From an uncultured Collinsella sp. (GTDB lineage: Bacteria; Actinomycetota; Coriobacteriia; Coriobacteriales; Coriobacteriaceae): a DNA stretch of 18,556 nt. Position numbers and translations under genes: made by a program. Below, one piece after another: positions 1 to 7,644 of the stretch (position 1 is its first letter; the number at the start of each line of letters is the position of its first letter). The notes below the pieces were generated by a model that ran no database searches, had not been told where the DNA came from, and saw only the letters and a program-made list of their open reading frames with translations. Location: positions 1 to 18,556 of the forward strand of contig CAADSP010000079.1 in assembly GCA_900751755.1 (NCBI GenBank), given 5' to 3'.

Positions 1-156
1 CATGGCGCCGCCTACCAATCGAGCTCGGCGGCCGCGACCGGCGACCCGCTGAGCTCCTCCCCGCCGGTGCGCCCCGCGCCGCGCGCCCGCCGCCGGCGGT
101 GGGCCCGATGGCTTCGCGGCCCGTCCCGCCGAGCTCGATTGGTAGGCGGCGCCATG
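1..156. repeat. Terminal 30-bp perfect inverted repeat (probable fold-back)
   Basis: Bases 1-30 are the exact reverse complement of bases 127-156, separated by 96 very GC-rich bases. The right arm looks like genuine sequence. It reads GAG CTC GAT TGG TAG (131-145), a plausible C-terminal ELDW-stop of an upstream gene, then an AGGCGG-like ribosome site (144-149) and the ATG at 154 of the permease. The left arm sits exactly at the first base of the window, which is typical of a fold-back chimera at an amplified or assembled contig end. Sequence from 1 to about 126 should not be trusted for annotation. Confidence 0.8.
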
Positions 157-2820
157 ACACCTCTCGCAAAACGTCTCCCGCGCGAGCTGCGCCGCAATAT
201 CGGTAAGTACCTGGGCATCTTTTTGCTTATGTGCGGAAGCATCGCTCTCACCTCGGGCTTTTTGCTCGCGGCGCATTCCATCGGCTGCCTTATCGACGAC
301 ATGCGCGATGCGTACACGATTGAGGACGGCCGCGTGGCCACCTCCTTCGAGGCCACCAAAGACCAGCTCAAGGCAGCCGAGGACGCGGCAGACGACGTCG
401 GCGGCGTCACGCTCTACAAGAATTTCTCCATCGATGCCATCATCAAAAAGACCGCCGGCGACGATGGAACCAAGCGCACGCTGCGCACCTATGCGCACCG
501 CACCAAGGTCGATATCGCGTCCTACTGCGAAGGCAGGCAGCCTAAGGCGGACGATGAGGTGGCAATCGACCGTGTCTTCGCCACCAATAACAACCTGTCC
601 GTGGGCGATAAAGTCGAGCTCGAGGGTCGCACCTACACCATCTGCGGCATCATGACCCAGCCCGATAGCCAGGCGCTGTTCCTCAACAATTCGGACTTTA
701 CGGTGAACACCATCACGTACGGTGTGGCCGAGGTCACCGACGCCGGCTTTGCCGCGCTTAAGGACGCCGGCGGCGCGCCCGCCTACACCTACTCCTTCAC
801 CTTTACCGATCGCGACCTCCCCACCGCGGACCGCATCGACGCCGAGCAAGATATGGTCGAGGCACTGACCGACGCCGATGCGCGCGTGGACGATCTGACC
901 GACGCCGATTCCAATCAGGGCATTGGCTATGCGCGCGATGACGTGGACGGCGACTCCATGATGTGGATGACGCTGCTCGACATCATCATCGTGATCATGG
1001 CGTTCGTCTTTGTGGTCCTTACCGACGCCACCATCGAGGAGGAGAGCGCCATCATCGGCACGCTGCTCGCCAGCGGTTATCGCCGACGCGAGATCGTGCT
1101 GCACTACCTGGCACTTCCCGCCATCGTGGGCGTGGCCGCGGCGCTTTTGGGCACTGCGCTCGGCGTTGTGTTCTTTACCGAGCCCATGCGCAGCCTCTAT
1201 TACGGTTCGTACAGCCTGCCGCCCTTCCAGGTGTACTGGAGCTGGGAGATCTTTGTGAAGTGCGCCGTGGTTCCCGCCGCCGCGCTCATCCTCATCACGC
1301 TGGTGGGTCTGCTCCGCAAAATGGGCAAGACGCCGTTGCAGTTCCTTCGTCACGAAGCGAGCGGCAAGTCGGGTACCAAGCGTGGTGTGCAACTGCCGGA
1401 GCGCATGGGTTTTGTTTCCCGCTTCCGCTTGCGTATCTTCCTGCGCAATCTGGGCAACTTCGCCACGCTCTTCGTGGGCATTGCATTTGCGTCGCTACTG
1501 CTGCTCTTTGGCCTGGCGATTCTGCCCACGATGACGCACTATGCGGACAACCTCGAGACAAGCCTGGTCGCCGAGCACCAGTACACGCTCAAGGCGCCGC
1601 TGGAGCTCGAGGGCACTGCCGAGGAGCGCGAGCAGTGGTCGGCACTCGAGCGTTTGCAGTCGGTTGACGGCGCACTGCTTTCTGCCGCTCAGGATGCCGA
1701 TGACGAGCTTGACGACGCGGCCGATGCAGCGCAGGCGGCAGCCGATGCCGCGACCAGCGCTCCGTCTGCCGAGAGCCTGGCCGCGGCGCAGGACGCGCTC
1801 GCCAAGGTCCAGGACAAGAAGGATGCGCTTTATGCGCGCCTCGATGACCTTGCCGATGCCCTCGGCTGCAACCGCGACGAGGCTATCGACCTGATTGACA
1901 AGGCCTCTAAGATCGACACCGACAACGACGATATCCACCCGGTCAATACGACCGATAACGGCGCGGGCGCAATCGCACAGGCCGAGAAATACGCCGTCTA
2001 CCAGCTGCAATACGATCGCGGCGACGGAAATGGGCAGGAGACGATTTCCGTCTACGGCATCTTGCCCGATTCGCGCTACTGGAAAGATCTCAACGTTGGC
2101 GATGGGCGCGTCGTCTTTGGCGGTGGCCTGCTCGACAAGTTTGGCTGGAGCGAGGGTCAGAAGGTTAAGCTTCGCGACAAGTACGAGGGCGAGAATTATT
2201 CCTTTGAGTACGTGGGCAAGGACTGCGTTTGGGGCTCTAAATCGGATATGAATGTCTATATGAGTATCGATGACTTTAACAAGCTGTTCGACAACGATGC
2301 CGCCTACTTTAACGGCTATGTGAGCGACGAGAAGCTCGACCTCGATGCTCATTACTTTGCCGGCGACACCACGCCCGACGACATGCGCGCCGTAGGCGAC
2401 CAGTTCATCGGCATGATGAGCAAAATGATCGGAATGATGATCGGACTCGCGGTGTTTATCTTCCTGCTGTTTATGTACCTGCTGACCAAGGCGGTGATCG
2501 ACCACAGCGCCCGTTCGATCAGCTACATGAAAGTCTTTGGCTATCGCGATAGCGAGATCTCGCATCTGTACATCCGCTCGATCACGTTGTGCGTGGCGCC
2601 GTCGCTCGTGCTGAGCCTGCCGGTCATTATTGGCTCGCTCACGGCCATCTTCCGCTCGATGCTGCTCGCCTACAACGGCAATATCGAGATCTACGTGCCC
2701 GCTTGGTCCATGGCGGCGTGCGCAGGAATCGGCTTTGCAACCTACCTGGTCGTGGCGCTGCTGCTCACGCGCTCTATCAAGCGCGTCAGCCTGGCCGAAG
2801 CCCTCAAAGTCCAAGAGTAG
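154..2820 (+). CDS. FtsX-like ABC transporter permease (two FtsX domains)
   Basis: Predicted 888-residue membrane subunit of a MacB/LolCE/antimicrobial-peptide-type ABC exporter. It has an N-terminal membrane segment (about 21-41), a large extracytoplasmic domain (42-270), a first FtsX core of three helices (about 271-290, 320-342, 368-387), a further helix (436-460), a second extracytoplasmic domain (461-755) and a second FtsX core (about 756-778, 808-832, 850-872). The cytoplasmic motif IIGTLLASGYRRREIV (300-315) is matched in the second half by ISYMKVFGYRDSEI. Residues 500-590 are an Ala/Asp-rich, probably coiled-coil insertion. The ATG at 154 was chosen because the sequence upstream is unreliable and MTPLAKRLPRELRRN fits the usual N-terminus of this family. 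The ATPase partner is expected just upstream, and ELDW-stop at 131-145 may be its end. The transported substrate cannot be told. The stop TAG is the first triplet of a 29-bp hairpin repeat. Confidence 0.88.
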   Translation: MTPLAKRLPRELRRNIGKYLGIFLLMCGSIALTSGFLLAAHSIGCLIDDMRDAYTIEDGRVATSFEATKDQLKAAEDAADDVGGVTLYKNFSIDAIIKKTAGDDGTKRTLRTYAHRTKVDIASYCEGRQPKADDEVAIDRVFATNNNLSVGDKVELEGRTYTICGIMTQPDSQALFLNNSDFTVNTITYGVAEVTDAGFAALKDAGGAPAYTYSFTFTDRDLPTADRIDAEQDMVEALTDADARVDDLTDADSNQGIGYARDDVDGDSMMWMTLLDIIIVIMAFVFVVLTDATIEEESAIIGTLLASGYRRREIVLHYLALPAIVGVAAALLGTALGVVFFTEPMRSLYYGSYSLPPFQVYWSWEIFVKCAVVPAAALILITLVGLLRKMGKTPLQFLRHEASGKSGTKRGVQLPERMGFVSRFRLRIFLRNLGNFATLFVGIAFASLLLLFGLAILPTMTHYADNLETSLVAEHQYTLKAPLELEGTAEEREQWSALERLQSVDGALLSAAQDADDELDDAADAAQAAADAATSAPSAESLAAAQDALAKVQDKKDALYARLDDLADALGCNRDEAIDLIDKASKIDTDNDDIHPVNTTDNGAGAIAQAEKYAVYQLQYDRGDGNGQETISVYGILPDSRYWKDLNVGDGRVVFGGGLLDKFGWSEGQKVKLRDKYEGENYSFEYVGKDCVWGSKSDMNVYMSIDDFNKLFDNDAAYFNGYVSDEKLDLDAHYFAGDTTPDDMRAVGDQFIGMMSKMIGMMIGLAVFIFLLFMYLLTKAVIDHSARSISYMKVFGYRDSEISHLYIRSITLCVAPSLVLSLPVIIGSLTAIFRSMLLAYNGNIEIYVPAWSMAACAGIGFATYLVVALLLTRSIKRVSLAEALKVQE

Positions 2821-2846
2821 TCATTTAAGAGCGTCCCCAATGACTA
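2818..2846. repeat. 29-bp hairpin repeat, copy 1
   Basis: The element begins TAGTCATTTAAG and ends CCCCAATGACTA. Its ends form a perfect 8-bp stem (TAGTCATT / AATGACTA) around a 13-nt loop. The same 29 bases, with one G/A change in the loop, recur at 11247-11275. The first three bases are the stop codon of the permease. Short palindromic repeats of this kind are often REP/MITE elements mobilised by a TnpA-REP (RAYT) transposase, but none is encoded here, so that link is inference. It could also protect the 3' end of the mRNA. Confidence 0.75.
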
Positions 2847-2856
2847 GGTGCCGTAC

Positions 2857-2887
2857 TTGACTTTACCTCTGCTTTAACTGGTACCAT
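2857..2887 (+). promoter_or_regulatory. Candidate promoter for the DUF362 gene
   Basis: TTGACT (2857-2862) is followed after 19 bases by an extended -10-like TGG-TACCAT (2879-2887). The spacing is long and the -10 is weak, but this is the best pair in the gap. An alternative TATAGA at 2909-2914 is too close to the ribosome site (GAGGGG, about 2917) and has no -35. Confidence 0.3.
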
Positions 2888-2930
2888 CCTCTTATGTCTG
2901 TAACACCATATAGACCGAGGGGATAGATCT

Positions 2931-4136
2931 ATGACCGCAACTGCACCCGCAGCACCCGCTAAGGTGTACTTCACCAACCTGCGCACGCATGCTCGCGAGA
3001 GCCAGCTCGACAAGCTCAAGCGCCTCATCCGTCACGCCGGAATTGAGCAGATCGACTTTGAGAACAAGTTCGTTGCTATCAAGATTCACTTTGGCGAGCT
3101 GGGCAACCTGAGCTTTTTGCGCCCCAACTACGCCCGCGCCGTCGCGGATGTCGTCAAGGAGCTGGGCGGCAAGCCCTTCCTCACCGACTGCAACACGCTC
3201 TATGTCGGTAGCCGCAAAAACGCGCTCGAGCACATCGATACCGCCTACCAGAACGGCTTTACCCCGTATGCCACGGGCTGCCAGATCATCATCGCCGACG
3301 GCCTTAAGGGCACCGACGAGGCGCTCGTCCCGGTCGAGGGCGGCGAGTACGTGCACGAGGCCAAGATCGGTCAGGCGCTCATGGATGCCGATATCGTGAT
3401 CAGCCTCACCCACTTTAAGGGCCATGAGCAGGCCGGTTTTGGCGGCGCCATGAAGAACCTGGGCATGGGAGGCGGCAGCCGTGCCGGCAAGATGGAGCAG
3501 CATGCCGCCGGCAAGCCGAACGTCGCGACCGAGCACTGCGTTGGCTGCCATGCCTGCGAAAAGATCTGCGCGCACAACGCTATCTCGTTCGACGGCACCC
3601 GCGAGCGCGAGCTTGCCAGCGGCGCTACTCGCACGGTGCACGTGGCTGCCATCGACCACGATCGCTGCGTGGGCTGCGGACGCTGCATTGCGGCATGCAA
3701 CCAGGACTGCATCAAGCCCGGTTATGAGGCCGCGGCCGACGTGCTCAACTGCAAGATCGCCGAGTACACCAAGGCCGTCGTCGACGGCCGCCCGAGCTTC
3801 CACATCTCGCTTGCCATGGACATCAGTCCCAACTGCGACTGCCATCCCGAAAACGATACGCCTATCGTCAACGACATCGGCATGTTCGCGAGCTTCGACC
3901 CGGTCGCCATCGACCAGGCCTGCGCCGATGCCGTCATGGCATCCGAGCCGCTGCCCAACACCGAGCTCACCGATAGCGCGGCCAAGATGGAGCACAACCA
4001 CGAGTATCTGGAGGGCGAGCAGGCCAAGGATCCCTTCTGCATCACGCATCCCGACACCGACTGGCGCGTGTGCATCGCGCACGCCGAGAAGATTGGCCTG
4101 GGCACGAGCGAGTATGAGCTCATCGAGGTCAAGTAG
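2931..4136 (+). CDS. DUF362 protein with two [4Fe-4S] ferredoxin motifs
   Basis: A 401-residue cytoplasmic iron-sulfur protein with no signal peptide or membrane segment. The DUF362 core is split by a ferredoxin module. Before the module lie FVAIKIHFGE and the SLTHFKGHEQAGFGGAMKN signature. After it comes NCDCHPENDTPIVNDIG followed by ASFDPVAIDQA, the usual DUF362 C-terminal block. The ferredoxin part has two complete CxxCxxCxxxC sets: C203, C206, C209, C213 and C246, C249, C252, C256. The proline that usually follows the fourth cysteine is Ala in the first and Asn in the second. Two [4Fe-4S] clusters are therefore expected, suggesting electron transfer, but the physiological reaction of DUF362 proteins is not established. 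A GAGGGG ribosome site precedes ATG 2931. The gene stands alone and ends at a strong terminator. Confidence 0.92.
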   Translation: MTATAPAAPAKVYFTNLRTHARESQLDKLKRLIRHAGIEQIDFENKFVAIKIHFGELGNLSFLRPNYARAVADVVKELGGKPFLTDCNTLYVGSRKNALEHIDTAYQNGFTPYATGCQIIIADGLKGTDEALVPVEGGEYVHEAKIGQALMDADIVISLTHFKGHEQAGFGGAMKNLGMGGGSRAGKMEQHAAGKPNVATEHCVGCHACEKICAHNAISFDGTRERELASGATRTVHVAAIDHDRCVGCGRCIAACNQDCIKPGYEAAADVLNCKIAEYTKAVVDGRPSFHISLAMDISPNCDCHPENDTPIVNDIGMFASFDPVAIDQACADAVMASEPLPNTELTDSAAKMEHNHEYLEGEQAKDPFCITHPDTDWRVCIAHAEKIGLGTSEYELIEVK

Positions 4137-4183
4137 CGCCTAGCTATTGGACAAAATAAGCGCCTTTGTAGCGTTAGTTGAGC

Positions 4184-4223
4184 AAAAGCCGCCCGTGAGC
4201 ACAGCGCTCACGGGCGGCTTTTT
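4184..4223. terminator. Bidirectional rho-independent terminator
   Basis: A 17-bp perfect stem (4184-4200 with 4206-4222) with a 5-nt loop ACAGC has an A-run on the left and TTTTT at 4219-4223. It terminates the DUF362 gene from the left and can also serve the convergent hydrolase gene, whose stop is at 4301. Confidence 0.93.
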
Positions 4224-4300
4224 GGAAGTGCGGCGAAAAATCGAATCCCGCCGACCACAAACCGTTTTTTGGCAACAAAACCCCAGACGTTGCTTTTTGC

Positions 4301-5266
4301 CTAAAAATACTCGTCGAGGAAGTTGTCGACCGTGTTCCAGTAGAGTTCGGGGTCGACCTGCGCGCTCTTGGCGTGGGTGGCGCCATGGATAGTGAGCTTT
4401 TGCTTGACCTTGCTGGCGCACGCGTCGTAGTTTTGGTCGAGCATATCGTACGGCACAAAAGTGTCCTGGTCGCCGTGGATAAACAGCATGGGAACCGTCG
4501 CGTGTTTGAGTTGCTCCACGCTGCTCGCCTTATGAAAGTCGTAGCCCGCGCGCACGTTGCATACCAAGTTTGCTACATCGAGCAAGGGAAAGCTGGGCAA
4601 GCCGAACACGTTCTTGAGCTGCAGAGAAAACTCGTCCCAAACACTCGTATAACCGCAGTCCTCGATAATGCATTTCACGTTTGCGGGCAGAGATTCCCCC
4701 GCGACGTTCATGGCGGTTGCCGCACCCATCGACTCGCCAAAGACCAGGATGCGTGCCTCGGGGTCAGCCTGAACGATTTGCTCGATCCATGCGACGACAT
4801 CGAGCCGCTCGGGCCAGCCCATGCCGATATAGTCGCCGCCGGAGCGCTCGTGGGCGCGCGCGGCGGGCGCGAGTACGTTCATGCCGCGGTCGTGGAATCG
4901 CTTGACGTATCGGGCCATACCGATGGGCTCGTTGGTATATCCATGCAGGCAGACGGCGTAGTCGTGCGTGCTCTCCGACGCAGCAAAATACCAGGCGGCA
5001 AGCTCGGTCCCGTCGTCCGCGGTGAGGCTCCTGCTCTCGCGGTTCTCTTTAAACCATGCCCGCGCCTCGGTATCCTCGGCATCCGGCTGCTCACCTTCTT
5101 TGTCGTTCTTGCTATCCTGCATCATCTTCATGGTGTATGGCGCGCGGGGATTCAGCGCGAAGTCAAACAGAAAGTTGCCGGCAAATCCGAGCAGCGCAAC
5201 GACAACCACCAGTGCAACGATGCCGGCTATCTTGAGCTTTCGATGGGAACGTGCGTTTTGAGCCAT
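4301..5266 (-). CDS. Membrane-anchored alpha/beta hydrolase
   Basis: A 321-residue serine hydrolase of the BAAT/YqkD-like alpha/beta-hydrolase group. Residues 12-34 form a single N-terminal membrane anchor, so the catalytic domain (about 75-321) should lie outside the membrane. Visible motifs are oxyanion-hole CLHGYTNEP (H108, G109), nucleophile elbow GESMG (S179), HGDQDTFVP with the acid D268, and GATHAKS with H298. The triad is complete. The block that in relatives reads DxRGHGxS is here APAARAHERSGGDYIGMG, lacking the usual Asp and the GHG. The substrate is unknown; an acyl-ester or peptide-like compound at the cell surface is possible. The start at 5266 has TAGGAG about 8 bases upstream. 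The gene is divergent from trhA, and the shared upstream region holds the paired palindromes at 5286-5346. Confidence 0.87.
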   Translation of the reverse strand: MAQNARSHRKLKIAGIVALVVVVALLGFAGNFLFDFALNPRAPYTMKMMQDSKNDKEGEQPDAEDTEARAWFKENRESRSLTADDGTELAAWYFAASESTHDYAVCLHGYTNEPIGMARYVKRFHDRGMNVLAPAARAHERSGGDYIGMGWPERLDVVAWIEQIVQADPEARILVFGESMGAATAMNVAGESLPANVKCIIEDCGYTSVWDEFSLQLKNVFGLPSFPLLDVANLVCNVRAGYDFHKASSVEQLKHATVPMLFIHGDQDTFVPYDMLDQNYDACASKVKQKLTIHGATHAKSAQVDPELYWNTVDNFLDEYF

Positions 5267-5285
5267 GCGGCATTCTCCTATAAGA

Positions 5286-5346
5286 TGTTAATACATCAAC
5301 ATTTAATGCAAGCGCATTATGGACGTTCGCCGTTGATGCGTCAACA
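5286..5346. promoter_or_regulatory. Twin operator-like palindromes in the divergent promoter region
   Basis: TGTTAATACATCAACA (5286-5301) and CGTTGATGCGTCAACA (5331-5346) are both near-copies of the perfect 16-bp palindrome TGTTGATGCATCAACA, each with two departures, and their starts are 45 bp apart. Between them a third, different palindrome, TAATGC-AAGC-GCATTA (5304-5319), is perfect over six base pairs per arm. Two related dyads about four helical turns apart between divergent genes suggest cooperative binding by a dimeric regulator. The first copy lies 20 bases from the hydrolase start, so it could directly block that gene. Confidence 0.55.
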
Positions 5347-5375
5347 GGCAAAGAATGGGTAAACAAAGGGTCACG

Positions 5376-5417
5376 TATAGTGCAAATTTCGCACGTACCC
5401 AGACGCTTTGATATAGT
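5376..5417 (+). promoter_or_regulatory. Candidate -10 elements for trhA
   Basis: TATAGTG occurs twice, at 5376-5382 and 5412-5418. Neither has a convincing -35 at 16-18 bases. The downstream copy would leave a leader of about 30 bases before ATG 5453. Between them GTGC-AAATTTC-GCAC (5381-5395) forms a small dyad. Confidence 0.3.
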
Positions 5418-5452
5418 GTTGAGAACTCTTTACGTTGGAGGATGTAACCGGC

Positions 5453-6136
5453 ATGTCCGATTCGAGCGACAGTTCTAAGCCGCGACCCAAGACCGCGGCC
5501 GTTCCACACTACACGGTGGGTGAGGAGATCATGAACTCCGTCACCCATGGTGTCGGTTGCCTGCTGGGTATCGCGGGCCTGGTGCTCCTGATCGTATTCG
5601 CCGCCCTGCGCGGCGGAGGCCCGGCCCACATGGCCGCGGCAATTGTCTATGGCGTCAGCATTATCCTCGAATACCTAGCCTCCACGCTCTACCACGCGAT
5701 TCAGCCCGCGCGCGCCAAGCGCGTGTTTCGCATCATCGACCACAGCTGCATCTACCTGCTCATAGCCGGCAGCTATACGCCGTTTTGCCTCATCACGCTC
5801 GCAAACGACGGCGGCGCTGTGCTGTTCTTTGCCGTATGGGCCATCGCTATTATCGGCATCGCCCTCGAGTGCTTTTTGCGCGAGCGTCAGCCGCACTGGG
5901 TAAGCGGCTTGGTCTACCTGCTGATGGGCTGGCTTGTCGTCTTTAAGCTGCCCGAACTTGTGGCGCTGCTCAACCCCGTGGCACTTGCCCTGCTCGCCGT
6001 CGGCGGCGTGTGCTACACCGCGGGCGTGCCGTTCTATATCGCCAAAAACGTGCGCTATCTTCACAGCGTGTTTCACCTGTGGGTACTCGCCGGCAGCATC
6101 TTCCAGTTCATGGCGGTGATCCTCTTCGTAATCTAG
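5453..6136 (+). CDS. trhA: Hemolysin III / TrhA, PAQR-family membrane protein
   Basis: A 227-residue integral membrane protein with about seven helices, a full-length member of the bacterial PAQR (hemolysin III) family. Family motifs are present in order: EEIMNSVTHGVG (24-35), STLYH (77-81), RIIDHSCIYLLIAGSYTPF (93-111) and YLHSVFHLWVLAGSIFQF (202-219). S77, H81, D96/H97, H204 and H208 match the conserved Ser/His/Asp metal site of PAQR proteins. Bacterial members have been linked to membrane-lipid and energy homeostasis; true haemolysin activity is doubtful. The ATG at 5453 follows GGAGG (5437-5441) at 11 bases. A TTG at 5435 in the same frame lies over the ribosome site and is rejected. The gene is divergent from the hydrolase and may respond to the twin palindromes. 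Confidence 0.92.
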   Translation: MSDSSDSSKPRPKTAAVPHYTVGEEIMNSVTHGVGCLLGIAGLVLLIVFAALRGGGPAHMAAAIVYGVSIILEYLASTLYHAIQPARAKRVFRIIDHSCIYLLIAGSYTPFCLITLANDGGAVLFFAVWAIAIIGIALECFLRERQPHWVSGLVYLLMGWLVVFKLPELVALLNPVALALLAVGGVCYTAGVPFYIAKNVRYLHSVFHLWVLAGSIFQFMAVILFVI

Positions 6137-6181
6137 CGACCACGCCTGCGCACCCGCGTCTTTGTTTGGGCGCCGGTGCAA

Positions 6182-6209
6182 TTGCCGTATCCGCCGTCAA
6201 CGTTTTAAT
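6182..6209 (+). promoter_or_regulatory. Candidate promoter for the CNNM/CBS gene
   Basis: TTGCCG (6182-6187) and TTTAAT (6204-6209) are separated by 16 bases in the trhA-CNNM gap. They suggest that the CNNM gene has its own promoter in addition to any read-through. No terminator hairpin with a T-run is visible after trhA. Confidence 0.4.
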
Positions 6210-6246
6210 CCGACGTCCCGAATCTTGGAGGTTCGAGAAACTCCCG

Positions 6247-7620
6247 ATGGACATAACCATCTCCCTTATCACCACCCTCGTTTTGACCCTCATCAACGGC
6301 TACTTCTCTATGTCCGAGATGGCGCTCACCACGGCCAAGCGCGCCGTGCTGGAGCACGAGGCCGAGGAAGGCGACAAGCGCGCCGAGCGTGCCATTAAGC
6401 TGGCTGCCGACTCCGACCAGCTGCTCGCCACCATCCAGGTCGCCATCACGCTCGTGGGCTTCGCCTCGTCCGCCGTCGCCTCGACGAGTCTGTCCGACCC
6501 GCTCGCCACGTGGCTCATGAGCTTTGGCATCGCGCCGCTCTCCGCCATCGCGCGCGGCCTGGCGCCGGTCATCATCACCGTCGCGGTCGCCTTCGTGTCC
6601 ATCGTGATCGGCGAGCTTGTGCCCAAGCGCATCGGCCTGGCCAACGCCGAAGGCGTGTCCAAGCAGGTCGTGGGGCCGTTGTCGTTTTTCCAAAAGATCG
6701 CCCGCCCGCTCGTGTGGCTGACCGGCGCTTGCTCCGATGGCCTGGCCCGCATCCTGCGCATCAAGAGTGCCGACGACCGTCAGAACGTCTCGGAAGAAGA
6801 GATCAAGTACATGGTCTCGGAGCAGGACGACCTGCTCGACGAGGAAAAGCGCATGATCCACGAGATCTTCGACCTGGGCGACACCGTTGCCCGCGAGGTC
6901 ATGGTGCCGCGCGTGGACACCACCATGTGCGAGGACGACGAGACGGTCGCCGACGTGCTGTCCACCATGCGCCAGACCGGCTTTAGCCGCATCCCCGTCT
7001 ATCACGAGGATCCCGACAACGTCGCCGGCATTGCGCACATCAAGGACCTGATTCAGCCCGCGCTCGACGGCAAGGGCGACCAGCCCATCGCCGGCTTTTT
7101 GCGCGACGCCACCTTTGTGCCCGACACCAAGGACATCCTGCCGCTGCTGTCCGAGATGCAGACCTCGCACGACCAGATCGTGGTGGTCGTGGACGAGTAC
7201 GGCGGCACGGCCGGCATCATCACCATCGAGGACATCGTCGAGGAGATCGTCGGCGAGATCGAGGACGAGTTCGACCCCGACAACAAGTATCTCACGCGCC
7301 TTTCGCGCCGCGAGTGGCTTGTCGATGGGCGTTTTTCGTGCGATGACGCGATTGAGCTTGGTTGGCCGCTTGAGGAAAGCGATGATTATGAGACCATCGC
7401 CGGCTGGATTTTGGAGCTTTGTGACTCGGTGCCCGACATCGGAGAGGTGTTTGAGGTCGCGGGGTACAAGTTCAAGGTGCAGTCGATGCGTGGCCAGCGC
7501 ATCTCGCTCATTCGCGTGATTGCTCCGGCCGAAACCGATAAGAAGGATTCCGAGTCTTCGGTAGACGAGCCGACGACGTCGGGTGCGGGTTCCGCGAATC
7601 CGCACGACGGCGACGAGTAG
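6247..7620 (+). CDS. CNNM transmembrane / CBS / CorC_HlyC protein (hemolysin-family ion transporter)
   Basis: A 457-residue member of the CNNM/CorC family (relatives: YtfL, YhdP, TlyC, CorB), implicated in Mg2+/Co2+ extrusion or resistance. Residues 1-170 are the CNNM membrane domain, with helices near 3-22, 60-80 and 95-122 and the diagnostic IGELVPKRIG (121-130). Residues 180-212 form the acidic helical linker. Two CBS domains follow (about 213-275 and 280-340), with FSRIPVYH and VVVDEYGGTAGIITIEDIVEEIVGEI split here as family landmarks (312-338). Residues 350-427 are the CorC_HlyC domain, and a Ser/Asp-rich tail ends the protein. The ATG at 6247 lies 15 bases from GGAGG (6227-6231), unusually far, but no better in-frame start is seen. 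The next gene begins 24 bases after the stop, so the two are probably co-transcribed. Confidence 0.93.
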   Translation: MDITISLITTLVLTLINGYFSMSEMALTTAKRAVLEHEAEEGDKRAERAIKLAADSDQLLATIQVAITLVGFASSAVASTSLSDPLATWLMSFGIAPLSAIARGLAPVIITVAVAFVSIVIGELVPKRIGLANAEGVSKQVVGPLSFFQKIARPLVWLTGACSDGLARILRIKSADDRQNVSEEEIKYMVSEQDDLLDEEKRMIHEIFDLGDTVAREVMVPRVDTTMCEDDETVADVLSTMRQTGFSRIPVYHEDPDNVAGIAHIKDLIQPALDGKGDQPIAGFLRDATFVPDTKDILPLLSEMQTSHDQIVVVVDEYGGTAGIITIEDIVEEIVGEIEDEFDPDNKYLTRLSRREWLVDGRFSCDDAIELGWPLEESDDYETIAGWILELCDSVPDIGEVFEVAGYKFKVQSMRGQRISLIRVIAPAETDKKDSESSVDEPTTSGAGSANPHDGDE

Positions 7621-7644
7621 GACAAGGAAGAGTAGGGGAGAGTT

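Noticed and set aside
53..145. C-terminal fragment of an ABC ATPase ending ELDW-stop
   Set aside because: Plausible by position, but only the last few codons lie in trustworthy sequence and no ATPase motif is present, so it is not listed as a gene.
67..153. N-terminal extension of the FtsX permease from a GTG at 67
   Set aside because: The added residues are Arg/Pro-rich, unlike the family, and fall in the fold-back region.
4147..4392. Small reading frames over the 4184-4223 terminator region
   Set aside because: They run across a clear terminator and the end of the hydrolase gene, with no ribosome site or recognisable product.
5435..5452. TTG start for trhA
   Set aside because: It overlaps the ribosome-binding site GGAGG; ATG 5453 is properly placed.
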